Positions 1 to 6,431 of a stretch of 12,521 bases of DNA are shown here, in pieces. The stretch lies in the NCBI GenBank assembly GCA_028876585.1, contig JAGWRL010000103.1:1-12521 (forward strand), given 5' to 3'. Source of the DNA: Pseudomonadota bacterium. GTDB taxonomy: Bacteria > Pseudomonadota > Alphaproteobacteria > Rhizobiales > Beijerinckiaceae. Below the pieces are notes generated by a model. That model was not told the origin of the DNA. It worked only from the letters and a program-made list of their open reading frames with translations, and did no database searches. Positions within the stretch are counted from its first letter, which is position 1. Every line of letters starts with the position of its first letter. Made by a program: the position numbers and the translations under genes.

Positions 1-582
1 GAAGAAGCGATTCAGCGTCGGATCGCCAACCGCATAGCCACCCCACAGCCAGTGCGCGATCGGCGTGCCGACGAGCGGGATGGCGGTGAACAGGTTGGTG
101 ATGACGGTCGCGCCGGCGAAGCTCATCTGGCCCCAGGGCAGCACGTAGCCCATGAACGCCGTGGCCATCATCAGCACGTAGATGATGACGCCGAGAATCC
201 AGAGCACTTCGCGCGGGTTCTTGTAGGAGCCGTAATACATGCCGCGGAAAATGTGCATGTAGACGGCGAGGAAGAAGAACGATCCGCCGTTGGTGTGGAG
301 ATAGCGGATCAGCCAACCGTAGTTGACGTCGCGCATGATGTGCTCGACCGAGGCGAAGGCCATCGTCGCGTTCGGCACGTAATGCATGGCGAGAATGACG
401 CCGGTGATGATCTGGATCACCAGCATGAACGACAGGATCGCGCCGAAGGTCCACATATAGTTGAGGTTGCGCGGCACCGGATAGGCGACGAACGAGGAAT
501 GCACGAGGCCGACGATTGGCAGTCGCGCCTCGAACCAGCGCGCAATCCCGCTCTTGGGAACGTAGGTGGAATGTCCGTCCAT
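1..582 (-). CDS. petB: Cytochrome b of the bc1 complex, N-terminal part (C-terminus beyond window)
   Basis: Cytochrome b is the di-heme membrane subunit of ubiquinol:cytochrome c oxidoreductase (complex III). It passes electrons from quinol at the Qo site to quinone at the Qi site. The visible 194 residues start at [12 protein letters not shown] and include [18 protein letters not shown], whose His96 and His110 are spaced by 13 residues as in the first pair of heme ligands. [11 protein letters not shown] (about 145-155) belongs to the Qo region. The reading frame runs off the window edge at NRFF, just before the expected second His pair, so this is an edge truncation and not a broken gene. 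It follows petA on the same strand after 52 bp, the usual petAB order. Whether it ends as cytochrome b or as a cytochrome b-c1 fusion, as in Bradyrhizobium, cannot be seen. At position 156 an Ala stands where yeast and Rhodobacter have Trp. Confidence 0.97.
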   Translation of the reverse strand, partial: MDGHSTYVPKSGIARWFEARLPIVGLVHSSFVAYPVPRNLNYMWTFGAILSFMLVIQIITGVILAMHYVPNATMAFASVEHIMRDVNYGWLIRYLHTNGGSFFFLAVYMHIFRGMYYGSYKNPREVLWILGVIIYVLMMATAFMGYVLPWGQMSFAGATVITNLFTAIPLVGTPIAHWLWGGYAVGDPTLNRFF

Positions 583-634
583 GTTGCGATCTCTGGAAAT
601 GTCTGGGGAAAACGAAGGCGCGCGGGAGGCGCCG

Positions 635-1153
635 TCAGCCGATCTTCACCTTCGTGGCGGACACGAATTTGTATTCGGGCACGACCAGGTTGAGCGGCGC
701 CGGGCCTGAACGGATGCGCCCCGAGGTATCGTAGATCGAGCCGTGGCACGGGCATTTCCAGCCGTCGTATTGCCCCTCGTGGCCCAGCGGCACGCAGCCC
801 AGATGCGTGCACACGCCGATCACGATCAGCCATTCCGGCTTCTGCACGCGCGACTGGTCGGTGGCGGGGTCTTTCAACTCGGACAGCGGGGTCGCCTCCG
901 CCTCCTTGATCTCCTTGGGCGTGCGGTGACGCAGGAACACCGGGCCGCCGCGCCATTTGACGGTGAGGATCTGCCCTTCCTGGATCGGCGTCAGATCGAC
1001 CTCGATCGAGGACAAAGCCAGCGTCGTCGCGTCGGGGTTCATCTGATCAATCAGCGGCCACGCGACCGCGGCCGCGCCGACGGCGGCGACGGCGCCCGTG
1101 CTCAGGAACAGAAAGTCCCGCCGGCTGGGATTGATAGCTTCCGCGTGCGACAA
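635..1153 (-). CDS. petA: Rieske iron-sulfur subunit of the bc1 complex
   Basis: The Rieske protein carries the 2Fe-2S cluster that takes the first electron from quinol at the Qo site and hands it to cytochrome c1. From the chosen start it has 172 residues, normal for alphaproteobacteria. Arg11-Arg12 in SRRDFLFL followed by an Ala/Val-rich helix (about 13-33) is a twin-arginine signal anchor. Cluster-binding motifs are C115-T-H-L-G-C120 and C134-P-C-H-G-S139, with His117 and His137 as ligands and the two extra cysteines forming the stabilising disulfide. The start is set at the TTG at 1153 ([13 protein letters not shown]), with GGGGG six bases upstream, because TAT n-regions are short. An in-frame ATG at 1282 would add 43 residues without signal-peptide character and has no Shine-Dalgarno. 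It leads petB and diverges from trmL. Confidence 0.95.
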   Translation of the reverse strand: MSHAEAINPSRRDFLFLSTGAVAAVGAAAVAWPLIDQMNPDATTLALSSIEVDLTPIQEGQILTVKWRGGPVFLRHRTPKEIKEAEATPLSELKDPATDQSRVQKPEWLIVIGVCTHLGCVPLGHEGQYDGWKCPCHGSIYDTSGRIRSGPAPLNLVVPEYKFVSATKVKIG

Positions 1154-1412
1154 TTCGACCCCCGTGCGCTCGCGCGGCCTTGCGCGCGTTTCTCGTGCAA
1201 TTGGACCCGCCAGGCGGGCCCCGGGGCCGTTTTGCGCCCCAATTTCGGCCGCTATTTCGCACCGATCCCCTTGGTTGTCCATAGGGCTAGCGCGTGAGAA
1301 TTGGTCGCACGCGGGGCTTTTGCGCGCGCGCTTTATGGGCTTGTCGCGGCGTGAGAATTCGGCGACACCGGCGAACCCACGCGCGCCGCTGCGGCGCCCG
1401 GAGCCTTTGCGG

Positions 1413-1880
1413 ATGCAAAGCCGTCCCCTCGTTCTCGCGCTCTACGAGCCCGACATCGCCGCCAACACCGGGGCGATGCTGCGCACCTGCGCCTGTTTCG
1501 GCGCCGACGCGGCGTTGATCGAGCCGGCAGGATTCGTGTTTTCCGACCGGCGTTTTCGCCGCGCCGGCATGGATTATCTCGACGCGCTGAGCTTACAACG
1601 GCACGCCTCGTTCGCCGCGTTCGAGCAATGGCGCGCGGCCGAGGGGCGGCGGCTGGCGCTACTGTCGACGCGCGGCGACGTCGATCTCTGGGATTTTCGT
1701 TTTCGCGACGGCGACGTGCTGATGGTCGGCCGCGAATCGGCCGGCGTGCCGGATGTAGTGCGCGATGTCACCGACGCGCGAATCAGGATACCGATTCGCG
1801 CCGCGCTGCGCTCGCTCAACATCGGCGTCGCGGCGGGAATAGCGCTCGCCGAGGCGACGCGGCAGGTCGCGGCGGCGTGA
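1413..1880 (+). CDS. trmL: tRNA (cytidine/uridine-34 2'-O)-methyltransferase TrmL
   Basis: TrmL is a SPOUT-class enzyme that uses S-adenosylmethionine to methylate the ribose of the wobble nucleotide of tRNA-Leu isoacceptors. The 155 residues match the about 157 of the E. coli enzyme. The three knot motifs are in order: [18 protein letters not shown] (9-26, with the conserved Asn and Arg), [13 protein letters not shown] (101-113), and [20 protein letters not shown] (125-144, with the S-x-N signature). The start at ATG 1413 gives the family N-terminus and has GGAG nine bases upstream. The frame stays open further 5' but that part has no family similarity. It stops 2 bp before the convergent stop of prmB. 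Its head-to-head position with petA is, from memory, common in Hyphomicrobiales. Confidence 0.93.
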   Translation: MQSRPLVLALYEPDIAANTGAMLRTCACFGADAALIEPAGFVFSDRRFRRAGMDYLDALSLQRHASFAAFEQWRAAEGRRLALLSTRGDVDLWDFRFRDGDVLMVGRESAGVPDVVRDVTDARIRIPIRAALRSLNIGVAAGIALAEATRQVAAA

Positions 1881-1882
1881 GG

Positions 1883-2815
1883 CTATTTCGCGCGCCGGCG
1901 CGGGGTGACGGGCAGATCGCGCGCGGCGGCGTAGAAAACTTCGCCCTCGCTCTCGGCGGTGTCGAGCCAGACCACGGCGAGGTCGGGGAACGACGCCTCG
2001 AAGCCGGCGCGGCCCTGGCCGAGTTCGCAGATCAGCGCGCCCTGCGGCGTCAGATGGCCGCGTGATTCGCCGACAATGCGGCGCACGATGTCGAGCCCGT
2101 CCGCGCCGCCGACATGGGCGAGTCTCGGCTCGGCCGCATATTCGGGCGGGAACGCGTCGGCGGCGGCGGCTTCGACATAGGGCGGATTGGTGAAGATGAC
2201 GTCGTAACGGGCCGGCCCGAGCGGGGCGAACAGGTCGCCCTCGAACAGATGGACGCGCGCCTCCAGCCCATGCTCGCCAACGTTGCGGCGCGCGACCGCG
2301 AGCGCGTCGGGCGAAATATCGACCGCCTCGATCTCGGCGTTGGGAAACACACGCGCGGCGAGAATCGCCAGCGAGCCGCCGCCGGTGCACAGATCGAGCA
2401 CGCGCCCGACCCGCTCCGGCGCCTCGATCAGCCCGCCCTCGCCGATCATGCCGCTAAACAGCAGTTCGCCGATAAAACTGCGCGGCACGATCACGCGCTC
2501 ATCGACATAGAACGGCACGCCCTGGATATAGGCGCGTTGCAGCAGGTAGGCGGCGGGCTTGCGGGTGACGACGCGCGCCTCGATCAGGTCATGCAGCCGG
2601 CGTCGCTCTGAGAGCAGCAGGCGCGCGTCGGCGAACGGATCGAGCGCGTCGATCGGGAGATGCAGGCCTTCGAGTATCAGGAAAGCGGCTTCGTCGACGG
2701 CGTTGCCGGCGCCATGGCCGAACACGAGGCCGGCGGCGGAAAAACGGCTGACGGCGTAGCGGAACCAGTCGCGCGGGGTCGCGAAAGTGGCGACCCGCTC
2801 CTCGGCCTCGCTCAT
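1883..2815 (-). CDS. prmB: Ribosomal protein L3 N5-glutamine methyltransferase PrmB
   Basis: PrmB methylates the side-chain amide of a glutamine in large-subunit protein L3, a step in ribosome assembly, using S-adenosylmethionine in the cytoplasm. The 310 residues fit the family. An N-terminal helical substrate-binding domain (about 1-95) leads into RAYIQGVPFYVDERVIVPRS (94-113), typical of PrmB. The Rossmann core follows with DLCTGGGSLAI (141-151), the acidic loop AVDISPDA (164-171), and the catalytic N-P-P-Y at 210-213 shared with PrmC and HemK. The strongly PrmB-like 94-113 segment argues against prmC. The start at 2815 has AGGGTGA three to four bases upstream, a short spacing. It is downstream of the PsiF-repeat gene with a hairpin between them, and convergent with trmL at a 2 bp gap. 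Confidence 0.93.
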   Translation of the reverse strand: MSEAEERVATFATPRDWFRYAVSRFSAAGLVFGHGAGNAVDEAAFLILEGLHLPIDALDPFADARLLLSERRRLHDLIEARVVTRKPAAYLLQRAYIQGVPFYVDERVIVPRSFIGELLFSGMIGEGGLIEAPERVGRVLDLCTGGGSLAILAARVFPNAEIEAVDISPDALAVARRNVGEHGLEARVHLFEGDLFAPLGPARYDVIFTNPPYVEAAAADAFPPEYAAEPRLAHVGGADGLDIVRRIVGESRGHLTPQGALICELGQGRAGFEASFPDLAVVWLDTAESEGEVFYAAARDLPVTPRRRAK

Positions 2816-2837
2816 GGCTCACCCTGGCAAATGCGGC

Positions 2838-2856
2838 GGCCGGCGCGAGGCCGGCC
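2838..2856 (-). terminator. Stem-loop between psiF-like gene and prmB
   Basis: A perfect 7 bp GC stem (2838-2844 with 2850-2856) encloses a 5-base loop, 20 bp after the stop of the PsiF-repeat gene. There is only a short ATTT after it on the minus strand, so termination may be weak. It may instead act as a processing or attenuation element in front of prmB. Confidence 0.4.
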
Positions 2857-2876
2857 GGTTTAGGGTTGGGGGCGGC

Positions 2877-3152
2877 TTACTTCTCGCCCTTTTTGCACTT
2901 CTCGCGGAAGTGCTTGCGCTCCTTGCCGTGCAGGCCCTTGGCGTCGGCTTCCTTCGAGCATTCCTGCGCGCGGGCGCTCATCTCGGCCTTGTCGGGCTTG
3001 ACCGTCGTGGTCGGGGTCGTCGTCTTGACCGGCTTGGCCGCAGCCGTCGGCGTCGCGGCCGGGCTCGCCGGCGCGGCGGCGTCGATCGCAAAAGCCGAAG
3101 TGGACACCAAGCCGATGACGCCGACCAGGGCGGCGAGTATCGAGGTCTTCAT
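2877..3152 (-). CDS. Small secreted PsiF-repeat protein
   Basis: This is a 91-residue predicted periplasmic protein. MKTSILAALVGVIGLVSTSAFA (1-22) is a clear Sec signal peptide with an A-F-A cleavage site. A flexible Ala/Pro/Thr stretch follows (about 24-53), with Lys residues at intervals. Residues 61-89 form one PsiF-type unit: a Cys (65), then KGLHGKERK, then an F-R-E-K-C-K-K-G ending with Cys86. In E. coli PsiF is phosphate-starvation induced but its molecular role is unknown. Most relatives carry two repeats and this one has one. The start at ATG 3152 puts the signal peptide at the N-terminus, with GGAAAG 11 bases upstream. An in-frame ATG at 3182 adds only ten residues and has no better ribosome site. 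It lies downstream of the leader-like region at 3279-3467. Confidence 0.8.
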   Translation of the reverse strand: MKTSILAALVGVIGLVSTSAFAIDAAAPASPAATPTAAAKPVKTTTPTTTVKPDKAEMSARAQECSKEADAKGLHGKERKHFREKCKKGEK

Positions 3153-3278
3153 GGGGACTGGATCTTTCCGAACGTTAGACATCCGTTGAGCCGCTTCGAC
3201 CCAAGGCCGTCAAGCTCGCGCGCCTCATAGGCGAAGCGCAAGCCCGGCACAAGACGCGCCCGCGCCGCCCAAAAGGAG

Positions 3279-3310
3279 AAGAGCCGCTTCCCCGGGGGGA
3301 AACGGCTCTT
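3279..3310 (-). terminator. Strong hairpin, probable intrinsic terminator of the leader/small RNA
   Basis: AAGAGCCG (3279-3286) pairs perfectly with CGGCTCTT (3303-3310). A second helix, TTCCCC with GGGGAA, sits inside it across one mismatch. On the minus strand the hairpin is followed by CTCCTTTT, a short U-run. On the plus strand it is followed by CCATTGTC, which has none, so it serves minus-strand transcription. It lies 48 bp after the 23-codon ORF and 126 bp before the PsiF-repeat gene. Confidence 0.6.
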
Positions 3311-3357
3311 CCATTGTCGCGACCGAACTCAAATCGCAAAATCCGCTGGAATCGTCT

Positions 3358-3429
3358 CTATCCGCGGCAATCCCGCACACAGGAGCTCCAGGTTCTTCCG
3401 GACTCGCTCGGCGAGTGACAATGAGACAC
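3358..3429 (-). CDS. Possible 23-residue leader peptide with an ideal ribosome site
   Basis: A GTG start at 3429 is followed by 22 sense codons and TAG (3360-3358). The peptide reads VSHCHSPSESGRTWSSCVRD and then CRG, with three Cys, three Arg and five Ser. AGGAGG ends seven bases before the GTG, an optimal spacing, and the pairing with the 16S tail extends well beyond the core. No domain can be expected at this size and I do not recognise the peptide. The strength of the ribosome site is the only real evidence for translation. A second open frame across the same stretch (3225-3539) would place its codons over the hairpin and lacks a start suited to this site. Confidence 0.4.
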   Translation of the reverse strand: MSHCHSPSESGRTWSSCVRDCRG

Positions 3430-3430
3430 T

Positions 3431-3466
3431 GGATCACCTCCTTTCGGTTGTTGACGACAGGAGGCA
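3431..3466 (-). promoter_or_regulatory. Shine-Dalgarno with a built-in masking sequence
   Basis: On the minus strand GAAAGGAGGTGATCCAG (3445-3429) is complementary to the 3' tail of 16S rRNA over about 17 bases. Sixteen bases upstream of AGGAGG (3442-3437) stands CCTCCT (3464-3459), its exact complement, extendable by two G-U pairs. The RNA could therefore hide its own ribosome site in a hairpin. Pairing was found by eye and no energy was computed. Confidence 0.5.
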
Positions 3467-3487
3467 GATTAGCGGGAAATCGATTAA

Positions 3488-3514
3488 CGCCAAGCCTTCT
3501 TTGCGGGCTTGGCG
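3488..3514 (-). terminator. Probable intrinsic terminator of glmM
   Basis: A perfect 9 bp stem (3488-3496 with 3506-3514) and a 9-base loop lie 38 bp after the glmM stop codon. On the minus strand it is followed by TTAATCGATTT, an interrupted U-rich tail. It separates glmM from the leader-like region. Confidence 0.55.
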
Positions 3515-3551
3515 CTGATTTCCCCAGCGCGGCGCCCAAAGCGCCGGCAGA

Positions 3552-4895
3552 TCAGGCCGCGGCCTTGGCGACGGCGTCGCACACTTCCGCCACCAGCGTG
3601 TCGACCAGCGCGCGATCCTCCGCCTCGGCCATCACCCGGATGACGGGTTCCGTGCCGGAGGGGCGGATCACCAGCCGGCCGCTCGAACCCAGCTTCTCCT
3701 TGGCCGAGGCGATCGCCCGCACCACGCTTTCGCTCTCCAGCGGCCGGCCGCCGCTGAAGCGCACGTTGCGCAGCACCTGCGGCAGCGGCTCGAACCGGTG
3801 GCACACCTCGCTGGCGGGACGGCCGAGCTTCTTGACCATCGCCAGCACCTGCATCGCGGCGACGAGGCCGTCGCCGGTGGTGGAGTAATCGGTCAGGATC
3901 ATATGGCCGGATTGTTCGCCCCCGACATTGTAGCCCTTCTCGACCATGCGTTCGAGCACGTAGCGGTCGCCGACCGCGGTGCGCTCCAGCGTCAGCCCGA
4001 GGCCGCCGAGGTGGCGCTCCAGGCCGAAATTCGACATCACGGTGGCGACCACGCCGGGCTTGGCGAGCCGCCCGTCGGCGCGCCAGCTCTCGGCGATGAC
4101 AGCCAAGATTTGATCGCCGTCGACGATATGGCCTTTCTCATCGACAATGATCATGCGGTCGGCGTCGCCGTCGAGCGCGACTCCGATGTCGGCGCGCATC
4201 TCGCGCACCTTGCGCGCCAGCGCTTCCGGCGAGGTCGAGCCGACATGGTGGTTGATGTTGAGGCCGTCCGGCTCGACGCCAATCTTGATCACTTCGGCGC
4301 CCAGTTCCCACAGCGCCTCGGGCGCGGCCTTGTAGCCCGCGCCATGAGCGCAATCGACCACGACCCTGAGGCCCTCGAACGAGACGTCGCGCGGCAGCGT
4401 GCGCTTGGCGTATTCGATATAGCGGGCGACCACGTCGTCGACGCGGCGCGCCCGGCCGAGGTCGGGCGAAAGGGCGAGTTGCGCGGTCATGTCGGCGTCG
4501 AGCAATTCCTCGATGCGGCGCTCGATCTCGTCGCTGAGCTTGAAACCGTCCGGCCCGAACAGTTTTATGCCGTTGTCCTCGAACAGGTTGTGGCTGGCCG
4601 AGATCATCACGCCGAGGTCGCAGCGCATCGAGCGCGTCAGCATGGCGACGGCGGGGGTCGGCACCGGGCCGAGCAGCAGCACGTCCATGCCGACCGAGGT
4701 GAAGCCGCCGACCATGGCGTATTCGATCATGTAGCTGGAAAGCCGCGTGTCCTTGCCGATAACGACGCGGTGGCGATGCTCGCCGCGCTGGAACACGAGG
4801 CCGGCGGCCTGGCCGACCTTAAGCGCCAGTTCGGCCGTCAGTTTGCCGTTGGCGCGTCCGCGAATGCCGTCCGTGCCGAAATATTTGCGAGCCAT
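3552..4895 (-). CDS. glmM: Phosphoglucosamine mutase GlmM
   Basis: GlmM converts glucosamine-6-phosphate to glucosamine-1-phosphate, feeding UDP-GlcNAc for peptidoglycan and lipopolysaccharide. The 447 residues are full length for the family. All signatures are present: GTDGIRG (7-13), the catalytic phosphoserine loop ISASHN with Ser101, the metal-binding DGDADR (242-247), the sugar-binding GGEQSGH (325-331), and the phosphate-binding RPSGTEP (411-417). The S-A-S-H-N form and the close family match favour GlmM over phosphomannomutase. The start at ATG 4895 ([10 protein letters not shown]) is the family start and has GGAGGGG nine bases upstream. In many Hyphomicrobiales ftsH precedes glmM. Here that place is taken by an AT-richer methyltransferase gene on the same strand, 159 bp away, so glmM probably uses its own promoter in that AT-rich gap. 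Confidence 0.97.
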   Translation of the reverse strand: MARKYFGTDGIRGRANGKLTAELALKVGQAAGLVFQRGEHRHRVVIGKDTRLSSYMIEYAMVGGFTSVGMDVLLLGPVPTPAVAMLTRSMRCDLGVMISASHNLFEDNGIKLFGPDGFKLSDEIERRIEELLDADMTAQLALSPDLGRARRVDDVVARYIEYAKRTLPRDVSFEGLRVVVDCAHGAGYKAAPEALWELGAEVIKIGVEPDGLNINHHVGSTSPEALARKVREMRADIGVALDGDADRMIIVDEKGHIVDGDQILAVIAESWRADGRLAKPGVVATVMSNFGLERHLGGLGLTLERTAVGDRYVLERMVEKGYNVGGEQSGHMILTDYSTTGDGLVAAMQVLAMVKKLGRPASEVCHRFEPLPQVLRNVRFSGGRPLESESVVRAIASAKEKLGSSGRLVIRPSGTEPVIRVMAEAEDRALVDTLVAEVCDAVAKAAA

Positions 4896-5018
4896 TCCCG
4901 AAAACCCCTCCGGCCATCGCCAAGGCAGGGCCCCGAATTACGGCATTCCGGAGCGAAAATCCTTAAAAATTATTAGTCATGCTTTACGGGGGCGCGGGGC
5001 GCCCTGGACTTCCGCGCA

Positions 5019-5045
5019 GCCGGCGGCGTCCACGCGGCCGCCGGC
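5019..5045 (-). terminator. GC-rich hairpin after the methyltransferase gene
   Basis: A perfect 9 bp stem (5019-5027 with 5037-5045) and a 9-base loop begin 9 bp after the stop of the methyltransferase gene. A second small GC hairpin (GGGCGC-GGG-GCGCCC, about 4990-5004) follows. Neither has a U-run, so a role in transcript stability or weak termination is as likely as true intrinsic termination. Confidence 0.35.
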
Positions 5046-5054
5046 CGCCAAGTG

Positions 5055-6026
5055 TCAAATCTGCGCAGGAGAGCCTTGGCTCTGCTTCAAGGTGTTCATT
5101 CTGACCAGCGCGGCCTCAAGATCGGCCGCGCCGCGCAGTCCGGGGGTTTCGAGTCCTTGCTTAAGAACAGCGATCGCGCCATCCGCGTCGTTGCGTCGCC
5201 TAAATATGTCCGCCAACGTTTCATAGTATATGCCATCTTTTGGGTTTAAATGAATAGCCTTGCGAACTGCGCTTTCCGCCGCATCTAGCGATCCATTGTT
5301 TTTCAACAGTTGGTCGGCAAGAAATAACCAGCTCCGATCATGTTTAGATCCTTGGACAACGCTTTCGGCCCGACTCAATGACTCACGAATTGCCGCTTCC
5401 GAGCGCTTCTTCCAAATAAACGCCGCTCCACCTACGATACATAGGCGATCGACTTGGGTATCCAAGAATTTCATGTCATGCCGCCGCGCGCTCGGAAGCG
5501 CCGGAAATTCAAGCAAGCTGGCGGCGATATGCTGTAAAAATTGGATCGGCGTGCTCTCCGCGTCGCCGCGCCATTGTGCAGCGCCGGGGCCAAAATGAAC
5601 ATACAGATCCTCGATTACGTAGCAGCCGCCGGCCGCCAATTTTGGGAAAAGGTATTTGAACGACGCCATCGTGTAATCAGCTCGGTGGGAGCCGTCATCG
5701 ATAATTATCGTCGGCGCATATTTTTCGCACAATTTCTGCAAAAAATTGGTATCGACTTGCGAACCGATTTCGATTTTGATCCGGCCTTGTTCGTATTGTT
5801 TGCACCTTTGCTGCAGGTCAATACCTACAAGCGTGGCGCAGGAGAAATAACGCTCCCACATGCGCAGCGAATTTCCGTCCGACACTCCGATTTCAAGAAC
5901 CACGATATCCTTGTCGCGATAAGGCGAAAAAAAATCGGCATAGTGTCTGAGATAATCCACCACCAATAAATTCTTGTTGGTGCCTTCTTCAATGCCAATT
6001 GCGTCGAGGAAGAAATCGTCATGCAT
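5055..6026 (-). CDS. Class I SAM-dependent methyltransferase with C-terminal TPR-like region
   Basis: This 323-residue protein has a Rossmann methyltransferase domain in its first about 205 residues. VVLEIGVSDGNSLRMWERYF (42-61) is the cofactor-binding loop. LVGIDLQ (67-73) gives the acidic residue after strand 2. IIIDDGSHRADY (107-118) and YVIEDLYVHFGPG (136-148) resemble the metal-dependent sugar O-methyltransferase group that includes MycE, in which the DD and H residues bind metal and assist catalysis. Residues about 230-310 look like two to three TPR units. The substrate is unknown and a cell-surface or secondary-metabolite sugar is an inference. The start at ATG 6026 has GGAG six bases upstream. 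The gene is visibly AT-richer than both sides, with AAA, TTA and ATT codons that neighbours avoid, which suggests horizontal acquisition. A nested palindrome lies just upstream. Confidence 0.85.
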   Translation of the reverse strand: MHDDFFLDAIGIEEGTNKNLLVVDYLRHYADFFSPYRDKDIVVLEIGVSDGNSLRMWERYFSCATLVGIDLQQRCKQYEQGRIKIEIGSQVDTNFLQKLCEKYAPTIIIDDGSHRADYTMASFKYLFPKLAAGGCYVIEDLYVHFGPGAAQWRGDAESTPIQFLQHIAASLLEFPALPSARRHDMKFLDTQVDRLCIVGGAAFIWKKRSEAAIRESLSRAESVVQGSKHDRSWLFLADQLLKNNGSLDAAESAVRKAIHLNPKDGIYYETLADIFRRRNDADGAIAVLKQGLETPGLRGAADLEAALVRMNTLKQSQGSPAQI

Positions 6027-6061
6027 CTCGCGCTCCGGGGATGTCAGTTTTTGTACTCACC

Positions 6062-6126
6062 GCGCAGGGTGCGGGGTCGCCGCGCCATCGTCCTTGCGGA
6101 CGCCTTCATCGCACCGCACCCTGCGC
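6062..6126. repeat. Nested palindrome upstream of the methyltransferase gene
   Basis: A perfect 13 bp inverted repeat (GCGCAGGGTGCGG at 6062-6074 and its complement at 6114-6126) encloses a second perfect one, CGTCC-TTGC-GGACG, at 6089-6102. It starts 36 bp upstream of the methyltransferase start. It could be a dispersed palindromic element, a structured 5' leader, or the scar of the insertion. The 305 bp between it and the transporter start hold no gene I can support, only GC-rich sequence on which long open frames arise by chance. Confidence 0.5.
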
Positions 6127-6431
6127 TTGTCGTTGGGCAAATACGTCTACATGTTTCCGCCGCCCTCGTCGCCCGCGCAAATTCTGTGGTTTCGCAGATA
6201 AGTCCACGTCGTCGCGGCGGCCGCCGGTCCGCTCCCAAAGAATTGATGCGGCAGGGTTCGCCGCGACGGGCGGCCCCGCGTCGCCGATGCTTGCACGCAT
6301 ATTCAAGTCGCAACGCGGCCGCGTGCGGCGCATAGCGCCGGTTGCGCGTGACGGCTCGCGCCGTTAATGCCGCCCGCTTCCGCGGATTGTCGTGGAGGGC
6401 GCCGGAGCTGGACTTGTCGCAACCCATCGCC

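Larger units (their letters stand above)
3279..3467 (-). ncRNA. Candidate leader or small RNA between glmM and the psiF-like gene
   Basis: This interval has no conventional gene but is highly structured on the minus strand. In transcript order it holds a CCTCCT (3464-3459), a perfect Shine-Dalgarno (3444-3437), a 23-codon ORF (3429-3358), a stretch with several short self-complementary runs such as CTCGCCGAGCGAG and GGAGCTCC, and a strong hairpin with a short U-run (3310-3279). A weak promoter match lies just upstream: TTGGCG and TAATCT with a 16-base spacer at about 3472-3511. The arrangement fits either a free-standing small RNA with its own peptide or a leader that attenuates the downstream PsiF-repeat gene. 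I do not recognise a named RNA family. The ends are approximate. Confidence 0.4.

Noticed and set aside
1659..2390. Arg-rich 243-codon open frame on the minus strand
   Set aside because: Overlaps prmB in another frame and trmL antisense. Very high Arg content marks an out-of-frame reading.
3429..3445. Remnant of a 16S rRNA gene
   Set aside because: The identity stops at 17 bases and the preceding bases do not follow the rRNA. A very strong ribosome site on the other strand explains it better.
3225..3539. 104-codon open frame on the minus strand across the leader region
   Set aside because: It would be translated through two strong hairpins, its ATG has no ribosome site, and the strong Shine-Dalgarno inside it is not placed for any start in this frame. 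Weak possibility only.
3798..4976. 392-codon open frame on the plus strand
   Set aside because: Antisense to glmM, whose catalytic motifs are all intact. The product is His/Asp/Ala-rich low complexity.
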